Below, in pieces: positions 14,206-22,520 of a stretch of DNA of 26,736 bases. The stretch covers positions 1 to 26,736 of the forward strand of contig CAZLVF010000018.1 of assembly GCA_964562925.1 (NCBI GenBank), written 5' to 3'. Source of the DNA: CAVXDP01 sp964562925 (GTDB lineage: Archaea > Thermoproteota > Bathyarchaeia > 40CM-2-53-6 > CAVXDP01). The position numbers and the translations under genes were made by a program. The first letter of the stretch is position 1. The number at the start of each line of letters is the position of its first letter. The notes under the pieces were generated by a model that worked only from the letters and a program-made list of their open reading frames with translations, did not search any database and was not told the DNA's origin.

Positions 14206-15957
14206 TCACCTTCTGAGCGGCAGTCGAACCGTGAAGGTGGTGCCTAAGTTCAGCTTACTCTCGACCATGATGCTGCCGCCGTGACCCTCAACGATCCGCT
14301 TGCAGATGGGCAGCCCGAACCCTGTACCCTTGGGCTTCGTTGTGAATAGGGGGAGGAAGAGCTTGTCCAGAATCTCTTTGGGTACACCGACGCCGGTGTC
14401 TCGGACAGTTATGTATGCGGCGCCCAGTTTCCTGGATGCTCCTATCATAATTTTGCCTCCTCTCGGCATCGCTTGGATAGCGTTCGCGATTAGATTGATG
14501 AAGGCCCTCTTCATTATTCGCGGGTCAACCATTACCTGGGGGAAATCTTCGTCGAGCGTTACGGAGACCTTAACGGTCTCGGGAATTTTTATCGTTGAGA
14601 ACGTCTCGTTTATGAGTTGGTTCAATCTGGTTTCAACAAGTCTGGGCTTCACAGGTGTGGTGTAGTCTTCGAGGTCGGAAACAATCTTGTTTACATACTC
14701 TACCTGTTCCTCAACCCTTCCAAGAAGCTCATAGGCGCCCATTTTCTTCGCATAACTCCTATAATAAGAGGGCATGAGACTCATCTTTTTCTTTGCTGAA
14801 TAAATCGCGTCGGTTATAACCTGTAGCGAGTTGCGGAGGTCGTAGCCGACCACACGCGCTACCTCACCGATAGCGGCCGCCCGCTCAGCCTCCCGCAGCT
14901 CCGTAATTTTCTCCTCCACCATCTTGTCCAAGCGCTTGGAGTAGCGTTCAAGCTCCTCCTCAACCCGCTTATGCTCCGTGACGTCCCGGAATATCTCCTG
15001 AACCATCGGTTCCCCTTCTACCAAGACTGTGAAGGCGGTTATCTGTGCCATTTTTATCTTCCCCGATTTCGTTATTACCTCCGCCTCACGAATAGGCTCT
15101 CCCTGTTCTATGTAGGCTCTGAGCATCTTAGCGTAGTATTCGATTCTTTGAGGTGGGTGAATCGCTGTTTGGGGGTGTCCTACGATCTCGCTTCGCCTTT
15201 TCTCTAGGAGGGTTTCTGCCGCTCTGTTGCAGTTGATGATGAAGCCGGTCTTTGGATTTACCCAGAAAATTGCATCTTTCGCGTTTTCAAATGTTAGTTT
15301 AAATCTGTCACTACTCTCCCGGAGCCTCCCCTCAATCTTTTTTCGCTCGACCATTGCGCCTATTAACTTCGCCAATGTTGCCAAATGATCCTTGGCGATA
15401 TCGATCACTAGAAGTGGACAAGGCTTGTACGAGTTGGAGTGTTTCCGAAGCTTATCGAGGCTAACGCCATATCTCTCAGCGATTGCCACTAGTTTCTGAG
15501 GGCCTTTGGCTGGATCGCCATACGCTAGACTGATGGCCCCCGCTATTTCCCCTCCAGCCCGGACTGGGATGGCGCAGATGCGTCTGCCACCACTGCACCG
15601 AACATCAACCGGCCTGCCTGTCTCAATCGAGACTTTTGAGGCCTTGGTCCAATGCGACTCGTGGCAGAGCCACCTCCCACTTTCCAGAGCCTTTGCGTTA
15701 TCGTCACTATCACAGAGTTTGCGTGACGCTTGATCCAAGAGCTGACACCAGCCTGAGGCGAAAGCACTTAAAGCATAATTCCCGTTCTTTTCGTATATCG
15801 CCACTGATGTGTCGAGCAAGTCAAGATACTCGTCTACGATTTCGGTGAGGGCATCTTCTCCGACCGCGTCCACCAACACACGGCTCGTGTTGATTTCAAC
15901 GAGGCTACCATAGGGCTGCTTCTGACGGCTCCTCCCTTTTTTCTGTCTCCTAGTCAA
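14206..15957 (-). CDS. PocR-PAS sensor histidine-kinase homologue with Tyr in place of the phospho-acceptor His
   Basis: A 583-residue soluble sensor. Residues about 30-200 resemble the PocR ligand-binding domain, with Cys71, Cys82, C98-H99 and Cys121 in the expected pattern. A PAS domain follows (about 215-330: FKLTFENAKDAIFWVNPKTG to IFRDVTEHK), then a coiled coil. The dimerisation box reads AAIGEVARVVGYDLRNSLQV; the residue that should be His is Y372 (codon TAC, one transition from CAC). The ATPase domain is intact: N box NLIANAIQAM (N492), G1 RDTGVGVP (D520), F/G2 LFTTKPKGTGFGLPICKRIV. It may therefore bind ATP without autophosphorylating on this site. No membrane segment is seen. TTG 15957 is the start, with a TATA element near 16006. 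Confidence 0.88.
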   Translation of the reverse strand: MTRRQKKGRSRQKQPYGSLVEINTSRVLVDAVGEDALTEIVDEYLDLLDTSVAIYEKNGNYALSAFASGWCQLLDQASRKLCDSDDNAKALESGRWLCHESHWTKASKVSIETGRPVDVRCSGGRRICAIPVRAGGEIAGAISLAYGDPAKGPQKLVAIAERYGVSLDKLRKHSNSYKPCPLLVIDIAKDHLATLAKLIGAMVERKKIEGRLRESSDRFKLTFENAKDAIFWVNPKTGFIINCNRAAETLLEKRRSEIVGHPQTAIHPPQRIEYYAKMLRAYIEQGEPIREAEVITKSGKIKMAQITAFTVLVEGEPMVQEIFRDVTEHKRVEEELERYSKRLDKMVEEKITELREAERAAAIGEVARVVGYDLRNSLQVITDAIYSAKKKMSLMPSYYRSYAKKMGAYELLGRVEEQVEYVNKIVSDLEDYTTPVKPRLVETRLNQLINETFSTIKIPETVKVSVTLDEDFPQVMVDPRIMKRAFINLIANAIQAMPRGGKIMIGASRKLGAAYITVRDTGVGVPKEILDKLFLPLFTTKPKGTGFGLPICKRIVEGHGGSIMVESKLNLGTTFTVRLPLRR

Positions 15958-16001
15958 CTCGCATCAGCGCCCTCTTGCGGCGCTTTCGCTCAGCCAAAAT
16001 G

Positions 16002-16010
16002 GATATATCA
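16002..16010 (-). promoter_or_regulatory. TATA element of the histidine-kinase-like gene
   Basis: The minus strand reads TGATATATC, about 48 bases upstream of the TTG start, predicting a leader of some 20 bases. Confidence 0.5.
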
Positions 16011-16324
16011 AACAGAAGAAGAACTGCAAAAAACCGAGCCTTTCTAACCGCATCAGTAGGACCAAGACGCATTACTATAGTACATTAGGAAGTGGTTTGA
16101 AAAGTTTGGGTTTGTTGCGGACTTGCCAACCTCTTATTCCTACCAACTGAATCCGCCATCTTTTCCCGATTGCGAGTGAACTCTCTTTCACCTTGCGTCT
16201 ATGTCTGGGTCTCCGCAGCACCCATGTCCACATGATTTGGATTGGCGATTGTCTCATCGGAGTCCGAGGAAGAAAGCGGCCAAGGCACTATACTCTCTAC
16301 TGAGACAGCATGTCTCGCTATGCT
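16011..16324. other. Intergenic region with a doubtful 60-residue frame
   Basis: A minus-strand frame (16075-16257) would encode a very basic 60-residue peptide (MRQSPIQIMWTWVLRRPRHR at the start) with a weak TATA-like element upstream near 16293, but I see no family. The hairpin GAGACA/TGTCTC at 16301-16315 lies just after the stop of the oxidoreductase gene on the minus strand. Confidence 0.3.
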
Positions 16325-17437
16325 CTAGCCTCGCCTCTTCTTTTTCTTCGTGCCTTTGAAGTACGGTATGATTTTTCGAGCGAACATCTTTAGGGTTTCT
16401 TCGCCACGTTCGAGTGAGCCATATACGTACTGGCCTATCACGTCTCGAACTGCTATGTGCCTAGCCCCTGCCTTTATGAACTGATCGATCCTCTCGATGA
16501 ACTGACTTGCACCTCCAACCGTCATAAATTTGGACACGATCTCGTAAGGCATGTTCTCAGCCGCTTTAGCCGCTATCTGGGCTTTCTCCTCGGTTGGCAT
16601 CGTCTTCTGGTACTTGTAGTCTGACCCCTCTATTGTGACCTCAAAACCCATCTCTTTCAAAACCTTTCGATCAACAAGCACTAGGATCTCAGGCTTCAGC
16701 GCATCCATTGCACGCTTCTGAAGTTTTTCGTCCGTCGTTGCTGCCGTAAACAGAAGAGAGACCCGCTCTATCTCATCAAATGATCGCCCAGCTTGCTCAG
16801 CAGCTTGCTTAATAGTTTCCGATCGACGTTTGAACGTCTCTACGGTATTCAACCATGGAAACCAACCATCGCCATACTTTCCAACAATCTCTAGGGTGCG
16901 GTGACTTCCTAGTGACCCAACATACAATGGCGGGTGAGGTTTCTGTACAGGATGTTGATCCAGCCAAGCTTGACTTAGAGCATAATATTTTCCATTGAAG
17001 TCAATTGGTTTCTCCCGACTCGAAAGCCAGAGGCACTTAATTATCTGCACCGCCTCCGCAAGTCTTTCCGTTCTACCTACTGGATCTTCCCATGGCAGGC
17101 CGAACGGCTTCACGTTCATTACCTCGCCCGCCCCAATGGCAACGGCGCCACGACCGTCTGTCAGCTCATCCAACGTCGCCACGGCGTGGGCTGTTACAGC
17201 TGGATGTCTCCGCTGTGTATCCGTCACACACGTCGACAACATCACATGCTTTGTCTGCGCTCCAATCGCGGCCAATGTTACCCAGGGCTCCACACGATCG
17301 CCTGAAGGAGGAAGGTCGGTTAGATGATCTGGAGCCCAAACAGAGTCGAAACCATACTTGTCAGCAAGAATGCCAGCCCGGACCAAATCTTTAGGTGGAT
17401 ACATAGAGACTGTGAGACCGAACCTAATGTCTGACAT
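16325..17437 (-). CDS. LLM-class (F420-dependent type) oxidoreductase, Mer-like
   Basis: A 370-residue TIM-barrel protein of the bacterial luciferase-like family, closest by eye to the F420-dependent methylenetetrahydromethanopterin reductase / glucose-6-phosphate dehydrogenase group. Supporting motifs: LADKYGFDSVWAPDHL (residues 28-43), TLAAIGAQTKHVMLSTCVTD, HPAVTAHAVATLDELTDGRG, AIGAGEVMNVKPFG and PLYVGSLGSHRTLEIVGKYG with GWFPW. These enzymes move hydride between reduced F420 (or FMN) and an organic substrate in the cytoplasm. The C-terminus is a lysine/arginine tail (GTKKKKRRG). ATG 17437 lies 38 bases from a TATA element on the minus strand; the gene is divergent from the aminotransferase and shares its promoter region. 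The substrate is not evident. Confidence 0.87.
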   Translation of the reverse strand: MSDIRFGLTVSMYPPKDLVRAGILADKYGFDSVWAPDHLTDLPPSGDRVEPWVTLAAIGAQTKHVMLSTCVTDTQRRHPAVTAHAVATLDELTDGRGAVAIGAGEVMNVKPFGLPWEDPVGRTERLAEAVQIIKCLWLSSREKPIDFNGKYYALSQAWLDQHPVQKPHPPLYVGSLGSHRTLEIVGKYGDGWFPWLNTVETFKRRSETIKQAAEQAGRSFDEIERVSLLFTAATTDEKLQKRAMDALKPEILVLVDRKVLKEMGFEVTIEGSDYKYQKTMPTEEKAQIAAKAAENMPYEIVSKFMTVGGASQFIERIDQFIKAGARHIAVRDVIGQYVYGSLERGEETLKMFARKIIPYFKGTKKKKRRG

Positions 17438-17541
17438 GTAGAATCATCGGCGACGATTACCCTATCCGAAAATATAATTCTTTCCGGAACCGCAAACTCT
17501 TATATTCACAACTCTCCTTATTGGGTCGCGGTGAAGAAAAT
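17438..17541. promoter_or_regulatory. Divergent promoter region, oxidoreductase / aminotransferase
   Basis: The minus-strand TATA element GAATTATATT (17471-17480) serves the oxidoreductase. The plus-strand element is AAACTCTTATATTC (17493-17506), matching the permease promoters. GGTGA at 17530-17534 lies seven bases before the ATG at 17542 and fixes that codon as the aminotransferase start. Confidence 0.6.
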
Positions 17542-18846
17542 ATGTCTTCACTTTTGAACACAGACAAGAAATATGTGCTACACGGCTGGGGCTACTCTGA
17601 CATAATCATAACCGAAGCAAAAGGAGCCACCTTCAAGGATCAGAACGGGAAAGAGTACCTCGACTTTCTATCGCAAACAGCAGGAGTTCTAGGCGTAGGT
17701 CATGCACATCCAAAAGTTGTGAAGGCAATCAAAGAACAGCTCGACAAAGGGTTGACTCATACACTAACCATGTTTGGAAATGAACCGAGAATACACCTTG
17801 GAGAAAAGCTTGCGAGCATAGCTCCGGGACCACTGAAGAATAATTGTATGACATACTTTTCATGCGGTGGCACCGAGGCCAACGAGACAGCGATCAAAAC
17901 TGCCATGAAGGTTACTGGCAAGAAAGAGGTTGTTTCAGTCTTCTGGGCATATCATGGTGGAACACTAGCGATGAGCGGCCTGCTAGGACAGTCATGGCAT
18001 AGAGAGAAACTGGTCAGGTTTCCTGGATTCAGTCAAATGCCCAATGCCTACTGCTACAGATGCTACTTCGGCCAAAAATATCCTGGATGCGATCTTGAAT
18101 GCGCACGATACTTGGAGCATCACATTAGACATGCCACATCAAATGACGTTGCCGCGTTCATACTGGAGCCCTGCCAGGGGAACGGCGGCCACCAGACTCC
18201 TCCAACGCCAGAGTACTTCAAGATAATAAGAGAAGTCTGCGACAAGTATGGTGTCCTCTACATTACGGACGAAGTACAGACAGGGATGGGACGCACAGGT
18301 AAGATATGGGGCGTTGACTACTTCAACGCGAAACCAGACATGCTGACTACTGGCAAAGCTATTGGAGGAGGGTTACCTGTCTCAGGAACTGTCATAAGAT
18401 CCGATCTCGTCCCGGAGGATCTGAAGACTGCGCAATGGCATATATTCACCATGGGCGGCGGACCGGTGCTAGCAGCAGCAGGAGCGGCCGCGATAGACGT
18501 TCTACTCGAGGAGAAGCTATCGGAGAAGGCTGCGTCAACAGGCGCGTACATGACCAAGAGACTCAAAGAGATGGAGAGCAAACATCCATCGATAGGCGAA
18601 GTAAGAGGTCCAGGTCTGTTCATAGGAGTAGAACTTGTCAAGGACAAGAAGACGAAGGTTCCAGCTACAGACGAGGCTGTACAGGTATTCTCCAACTGCC
18701 TAGGCAACGGTGTACTCTTCGGCCTCAACGCAAAGGCTGGAGTAGGCAACATAATAAAGATGAAGCCTCCACTGACAACGACGAAAGAAGAAGCGGACAA
18801 GGCCCTAGACATCTTCGAGAATGCACTCAAGACCATAGAGAAGTAG
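17542..18846 (+). CDS. Class III (omega-amino acid / 4-aminobutyrate type) PLP aminotransferase
   Basis: A 434-residue fold-type I enzyme. Visible motifs are SCGGTEANETAIKTAMKVTG (phosphate cup), YHGGT, TDEVQTGMGRTGK with the PLP-binding D243, and TTGKAIGGGLPVSG with the Schiff-base lysine K272. Residues 171-187 form a four-cysteine insertion, CYRC then CDLEC (C171, C174, C183, C187), that could bind metal and appears in some relatives. The family transfers amino groups from 4-aminobutyrate, beta-alanine, alanine or similar donors to 2-oxo acids or glyoxylate. The frame opens at TTG 17521, but TATA position and GGTGA support ATG 17542. The promoter resembles those of the two permeases, suggesting joint control of amino-acid uptake and catabolism. 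Confidence 0.9.
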   Translation: MSSLLNTDKKYVLHGWGYSDIIITEAKGATFKDQNGKEYLDFLSQTAGVLGVGHAHPKVVKAIKEQLDKGLTHTLTMFGNEPRIHLGEKLASIAPGPLKNNCMTYFSCGGTEANETAIKTAMKVTGKKEVVSVFWAYHGGTLAMSGLLGQSWHREKLVRFPGFSQMPNAYCYRCYFGQKYPGCDLECARYLEHHIRHATSNDVAAFILEPCQGNGGHQTPPTPEYFKIIREVCDKYGVLYITDEVQTGMGRTGKIWGVDYFNAKPDMLTTGKAIGGGLPVSGTVIRSDLVPEDLKTAQWHIFTMGGGPVLAAAGAAAIDVLLEEKLSEKAASTGAYMTKRLKEMESKHPSIGEVRGPGLFIGVELVKDKKTKVPATDEAVQVFSNCLGNGVLFGLNAKAGVGNIIKMKPPLTTTKEEADKALDIFENALKTIEK

Positions 18847-18861
18847 TACGCTCGAAAACCT

Positions 18862-18890
18862 AAGCCCCCTGCGGGGCTTACCCCCTTTTT
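18862..18890 (+). terminator. Hairpin and T-run terminator of the aminotransferase
   Basis: AAGCCCC (18862-18868) pairs with GGGGCTT (18873-18879) across a four-base loop; a C-run and five T (18886-18890) follow. Confidence 0.75.
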
Positions 18891-19050
18891 CTTAGAAACA
18901 GATGCTACGTTCCTTCCAGCGGACAAGCCTCATTCATATTAGCCCTAGCAGCAATCTTCAAATCATGAACTGTCGGAACAGCAAGACAAGAAGGCCAATG
19001 TAGGCTAGCCGTCCCTTTGGCAGAAGATGGATGCCGGTATCCGGTAGAGA

Positions 19051-20454
19051 GTGATATTCAAATTGAGACAGTTGTACGGCAATCTGGATATCAAAGCGGC
19101 CGAACGTCTTCTCGCAGACGCTTGGCGACTCGATGTCAACGGTTGGATCTATGCACGTATCAATGGAGAACCCTACAACAGAGGTTTTCAGAATGGCTAT
19201 CTGCTAGCCTACGAAGCTCTCGAAACCATTGAAAGTTTGAAACTGTTCGTTGAAGGTGCGTACAAGAGGAGTTGGCGTTTCTTCCGCGAAACTGGCATGA
19301 ACTTATTCTGGCCCAAACTCTCAGAGGAGTACAAGACCGAGATCTCTGGCATACTAGAAGGAATCCGGGCGCGTCAAGTCACAAATGTTGACCTGGAAGA
19401 TATTGTAGCACTTAATGGTTACTTCGACGTCGTATCGTATCATTACTGGTTAAAATCTAAGGAAGGCCCCGGCCAAGTCACATCAAATAGAGGGGAACAC
19501 TGCAGCGCGTTCATAGCTACAGGGAAGACAACAAAAGATGGAAAAGTCGTTCTTGCCCATAACACTTGGTTCTCCTATCTGACTGGGGCTGGATACAACG
19601 TTATCCTAAGCGTGTCTCCCTCATCTGGGAACGAGTTCCTGATGCAAGCGTATCCAGCAACTATCTGCAGCGGAACCGATTGGTACATCAGCAAGTCAGG
19701 GCTGGTCGTTGCGGAGACCACTATAACAGGTCTGACCACATTCAGCCCGCAGGGAATCCCCTACTTTATGCGGGCGCGAAAAGCGATTCAGTACTCGGAG
19801 ACGCTTGATGAATGGACCAGAACTATGATCGAAGGAAATAACGGTGGATACGCATGTGACTGGCTCGTAGGAGACGTAAAGACCGGTGAGATAGCATGCT
19901 TGGAACTGGGAACATACAACTATACTCTAGACCGGACATTCAACGGAATATTCGCTGGGAGTAACGTAGCGGCAAGCGAGAAAGTTCAATCGGAAACGAC
20001 GATCAACTACTCCGACAAATCGATGTCATGTACAGCGCGCCGCGAAAGATGGAAAGAGCTTGTAGAATCCAATCGCGAGCCGTTGGATGTTGGATCCGCA
20101 AGAAAGTTCCTTGCAGATCACTACGACACATATCTGCGAAAAGATACGCCAGGCCGCAACTCGTTATGCGGGCACATAGACGAAGACAATAGAGGATGGC
20201 CTGAGTGGGAGCAAGGACCGTACTACCCAGCCGGATCGTTCGATGGAAAAATTACAGACAGCGAGCTGGCTTCCGTGGGAGCCTTCTGGGCGCATTGGGG
20301 AAAGCCTTGCGACACACCGTTTATCGCCAACTCGTTCCTAACAGAACACCCAGAGTATGGGTGGCAGAAGCCGCATCTCAAGGATATCCAAGCCTATCCA
20401 TGGATACTGATTAGAACCTACCCCAAGTGGAGGACACAGCACAAGAAGGGGTAA
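19051..20454 (+). CDS. C45-type Ntn hydrolase (acyltransferase/amidohydrolase)
   Basis: A 467-residue protein of the N-terminal nucleophile hydrolase group that includes acyl-CoA:6-aminopenicillanate acyltransferase (peptidase family C45) and phospholipase B-like proteins. The key stretch is GEHCSAFIATGKTTKDGKVV (148-167): C151 would become the catalytic N-terminal residue of the beta chain after self-cleavage. VLAHNTWF and CDWLVGDVKTGEIACLELG are typical follow-on strands. These enzymes hydrolyse or form amide bonds, so release of an amino acid or amine is a plausible role beside the aminotransferase. No signal peptide is seen. GTG 19051 is the first possible start, two codons after an in-frame TAG; the promoter is not obvious. 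Confidence 0.75.
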   Translation: MIFKLRQLYGNLDIKAAERLLADAWRLDVNGWIYARINGEPYNRGFQNGYLLAYEALETIESLKLFVEGAYKRSWRFFRETGMNLFWPKLSEEYKTEISGILEGIRARQVTNVDLEDIVALNGYFDVVSYHYWLKSKEGPGQVTSNRGEHCSAFIATGKTTKDGKVVLAHNTWFSYLTGAGYNVILSVSPSSGNEFLMQAYPATICSGTDWYISKSGLVVAETTITGLTTFSPQGIPYFMRARKAIQYSETLDEWTRTMIEGNNGGYACDWLVGDVKTGEIACLELGTYNYTLDRTFNGIFAGSNVAASEKVQSETTINYSDKSMSCTARRERWKELVESNREPLDVGSARKFLADHYDTYLRKDTPGRNSLCGHIDEDNRGWPEWEQGPYYPAGSFDGKITDSELASVGAFWAHWGKPCDTPFIANSFLTEHPEYGWQKPHLKDIQAYPWILIRTYPKWRTQHKKG

Positions 20455-20500
20455 TGGTCTTAGAAATCCAAACCATTGTCCACGAGTGCCACGAGTCGAC

Positions 20501-21034
20501 CTATGTTCTTATTCTATCTTGGGTCAGTTTCTGGAGGACATTCACGGAAAAGATGTTGTTGAAGTCTTTCGACAAAATCTTCATGTAGAGTGTTGTTTCC
20601 TCGTCCGTCATGTACTGAAACATGTAGCCGCCTGTGTACGGTGAGGGGTCTCCGTCCCTAGTTATGAACTCCATATGCATGAGCGGATCTCCCCTCTTAA
20701 TCGTGATAGGCTGTCGATCGTTACTGAGGTTGACCAGCTCTAACGCCAACCTTCCAACAAACCCACTATGAATCTTTGCGGCGTTGAGAAAAGACAGCCC
20801 CATCCGACCATACTTACTCTTAGCAGTCAGATGAGCAATATAATCCGGGGGAATAAAAACAACCTCGTGCGAGATTAGATTCTGATGCTCAAGATAGTGT
20901 AGCGTCATCTCATCCTTGACCGTTAGAACATAACCGTCGCCGTCAAGGAGATCAAAGTTGAATGGGTAGATGCACCTGTACTTCTCTACAAGTTCGATGA
21001 TCCTGTTCTTTCCGATCACGCACAAAGCTTCCAC
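20501..21034 (-). CDS. dCTP deaminase/dUTPase-fold protein with an altered active-site motif
   Basis: A 177-residue protein of the trimeric dUTPase/dCTP deaminase superfamily, which removes dUTP or makes it from dCTP. Support: VVFIPPDYIAHLTAKSKYGRMGLSF (58-82; the family has KSSLARLGL here), NAAKIHSGFVGRLALELVNLSN (84-105) with the expected Glu E99, PITIKRGDPLMHMEF and an aromatic C-terminus GGYMFQYM. The usual motif around the conserved Asp is IDPGF or IDSGY; here it is IHSGF, with H89 replacing Asp. The true substrate may thus differ, or the protein may bind without catalysis. GTG 21034 is taken as start; a GTG five codons later is also possible. Neighbours give no further clue. Confidence 0.75.
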   Translation of the reverse strand: MEALCVIGKNRIIELVEKYRCIYPFNFDLLDGDGYVLTVKDEMTLHYLEHQNLISHEVVFIPPDYIAHLTAKSKYGRMGLSFLNAAKIHSGFVGRLALELVNLSNDRQPITIKRGDPLMHMEFITRDGDPSPYTGGYMFQYMTDEETTLYMKILSKDFNNIFSVNVLQKLTQDRIRT

Positions 21035-21124
21035 ACGACCTAAGCTTCTTTTCAGCGATCCTTTCTAGGTTTCGGTCGTTAAGAAGCCTCTTAGCTTCCC
21101 GCGATTCGAATCTAACTTCAAAGC

Positions 21125-21637
21125 CTAGCCAAGGGGCGGTGTCAATACTGCTTCTAACTCAAGGCGAAGGATGCTTGTAGAGGCGGCTTCCGTGGCGTTA
21201 AAGCTGAATTGAACAGTCACAGTCAACCTTGAAAAAGTCTTCAGAACCAAGGGAACGGTCGCATAATACTGTTCTGAAGATAGTTCTAGCACGGTTTCGT
21301 TCGACCCTTGAACAAGGGAAGCCGAGGTAACTTGAATCGCTATCATATCATACCAGCCAGTGTGAACTGTCCCCTCTGCAACGAAACTAGCCAAGCTATC
21401 TGGATCGATGAGATCCATAGTCCTCGTCGCGTTCGAGATAAGGTTCCAACCGGTTCGATTATCAACTCCAGCTTCGTGCAGCTCGATGAGATTGACCGTT
21501 ATGTATAGATGATCAGCGCTTCCAACGCCTTTGCTCTTGAACCTCACAGATACGGTGCCGGTCGAGAGGGGCGGGTACACTATCAAGGTGACCACCACGA
21601 TCAGCAAGATTGCTGCCACAATTCTTCGCGGGTTCAA
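21125..21637 (-). CDS. Membrane-anchored or secreted DUF4382-like protein
   Basis: A 170-residue extracytoplasmic protein. Residues 1-5 are basic and 6-25 form one hydrophobic helix (signal anchor or signal peptide), followed by a beta-rich domain: VSVRFKSKGVGSADHLYITV, LIELHEAGVDNRTGWNLIS, TMDLIDPDSLASFVAEGTV and TGWYDMIAIQVTSASL, the pattern of DUF4382 domains. Several N-x-S/T sequons (NRT, NAT, NET) are compatible with archaeal N-glycosylation. TTG 21637 has GAGGTG eight bases upstream, a strong ribosome-binding site. A minus-strand TATA element near 21703-21710 fits. The biochemical role of the family is unknown. Confidence 0.7.
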   Translation of the reverse strand: MNPRRIVAAILLIVVVTLIVYPPLSTGTVSVRFKSKGVGSADHLYITVNLIELHEAGVDNRTGWNLISNATRTMDLIDPDSLASFVAEGTVHTGWYDMIAIQVTSASLVQGSNETVLELSSEQYYATVPLVLKTFSRLTVTVQFSFNATEAASTSILRLELEAVLTPPLG

Positions 21638-21710
21638 GGCGTCAACACCTCTTCAAGATCGAGTTGTTCCAAACCTGTTAGATGCCAAGGTCGAACATTG
21701 CGACTATATT

Positions 21711-22118
21711 CTTCCATCTCTTAGGCCAACGCATACAAAACGACTTTTCCGCAGCCTTTTGTGCCGCTGATATAAAAGTTATCTACGTGGGTTACGGAAG
21801 TCCATCGCATGACGCATGGCACTCTCTCAAACTTGAAAGTTGTAGCGTGCTTGTATGAAGAAATCTAGAGATATTGAAAGGATCGGTGTCGGACTGTTCA
21901 AAGTTGCTAACGAAGAGACAAGACAGTTCCCGTCGGCGCGGCCTGCATTGAGCTTGAAGGGCTTTACACAACATCTCTGGCGCCAAGAATGAGTGTCAGG
22001 AGGAGCAAAGATCCAGTATCTATGGCGAGGCTGTTTCCATTCGTCTGCTTGGCTCAACCCAGATAGGTTGCCGTAAGGAGCGTCACCATTGGTAGAATCT
22101 CCTCAGCTTTCGTAAGGT
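21711..22118. other. Intergenic region with an orphan plus-strand TATA box and broken short frames
   Basis: GATATAAAAG at 21769-21778 is a good plus-strand TATA element. A 19-codon frame starts at ATG 21810 and stops, and another 45-residue frame (MKKSRDIERIGVGLFKVANE at its start) begins at 21857 and stops at 21994. They might be pieces of one small gene split by a frameshift, or chance. No family is recognised and the rest of the stretch shows nothing. Confidence 0.3.
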
Positions 22119-22520
22119 CTACCATGTTTCAACCATGAGACTGGGAACCCTCTCAAAATGTTTTTTGTCCTTGGTTAGCAGAGACTCTCCATGGACTAGC
22201 GCAATGCTCGCTATCATGGTGTCTAGGTCTCCTATCGGCGATCCCTTAAGCTGAAGCTCATTGACAAGTCTGCCATAGGTCTCGCAGGCCTTGAGTGAAA
22301 AGTCTAGGATCCCCAAATAGCTAATTATTTTTCTGATCACCGAAACGTTCTCATCCTTCTTTGACCTGTAGGCGCCCTTGAAAAGTTCGCAGATTGTAAT
22401 CGGGGTTGTTGACATCGCAGTCCCGTTGGACGTATAATCCTCTAATCGCTTCTCGGCTCCGGGATCTCGTCTAACTAGCGCGAGCAAGAAGGAGGTGTCG
22501 AAACATACCATACAGGGCAC
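22119..22520 (-). CDS. vapC: PIN-domain ribonuclease toxin, VapC type
   Basis: A 133-residue PIN-domain RNase; known VapC toxins cut tRNA or rRNA. Acidic active-site residues are all present: D8 in CFDTSFLL, E45 in ICELFKGA, and D98/D100 in IGDLDTMIA. The C-terminal LLTKDKKHFERVPSL is the usual last strand and helix. GTG 22520 abuts the antitoxin stop codon, and an ATG three codons on (22511) is the alternative start, giving MVCFDTSF, the more typical N-terminus. Co-transcribed with the preceding VapB gene. The complete active site suggests a functional toxin. Confidence 0.9.
   Translation of the reverse strand: MPCMVCFDTSFLLALVRRDPGAEKRLEDYTSNGTAMSTTPITICELFKGAYRSKKDENVSVIRKIISYLGILDFSLKACETYGRLVNELQLKGSPIGDLDTMIASIALVHGESLLTKDKKHFERVPSLMVETW

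Noticed and set aside
16075..16257. Minus-strand basic 60-residue frame
   Set aside because: A weak TATA-like element exists upstream, but composition is odd (many Arg, Lys, Trp) and no family was recognised; kept only as a note.
21097..21113. T-loop-like GATTCGAATC, possible tRNA
   Set aside because: No acceptor, anticodon or D-arm pairing could be built in the flanking sequence.
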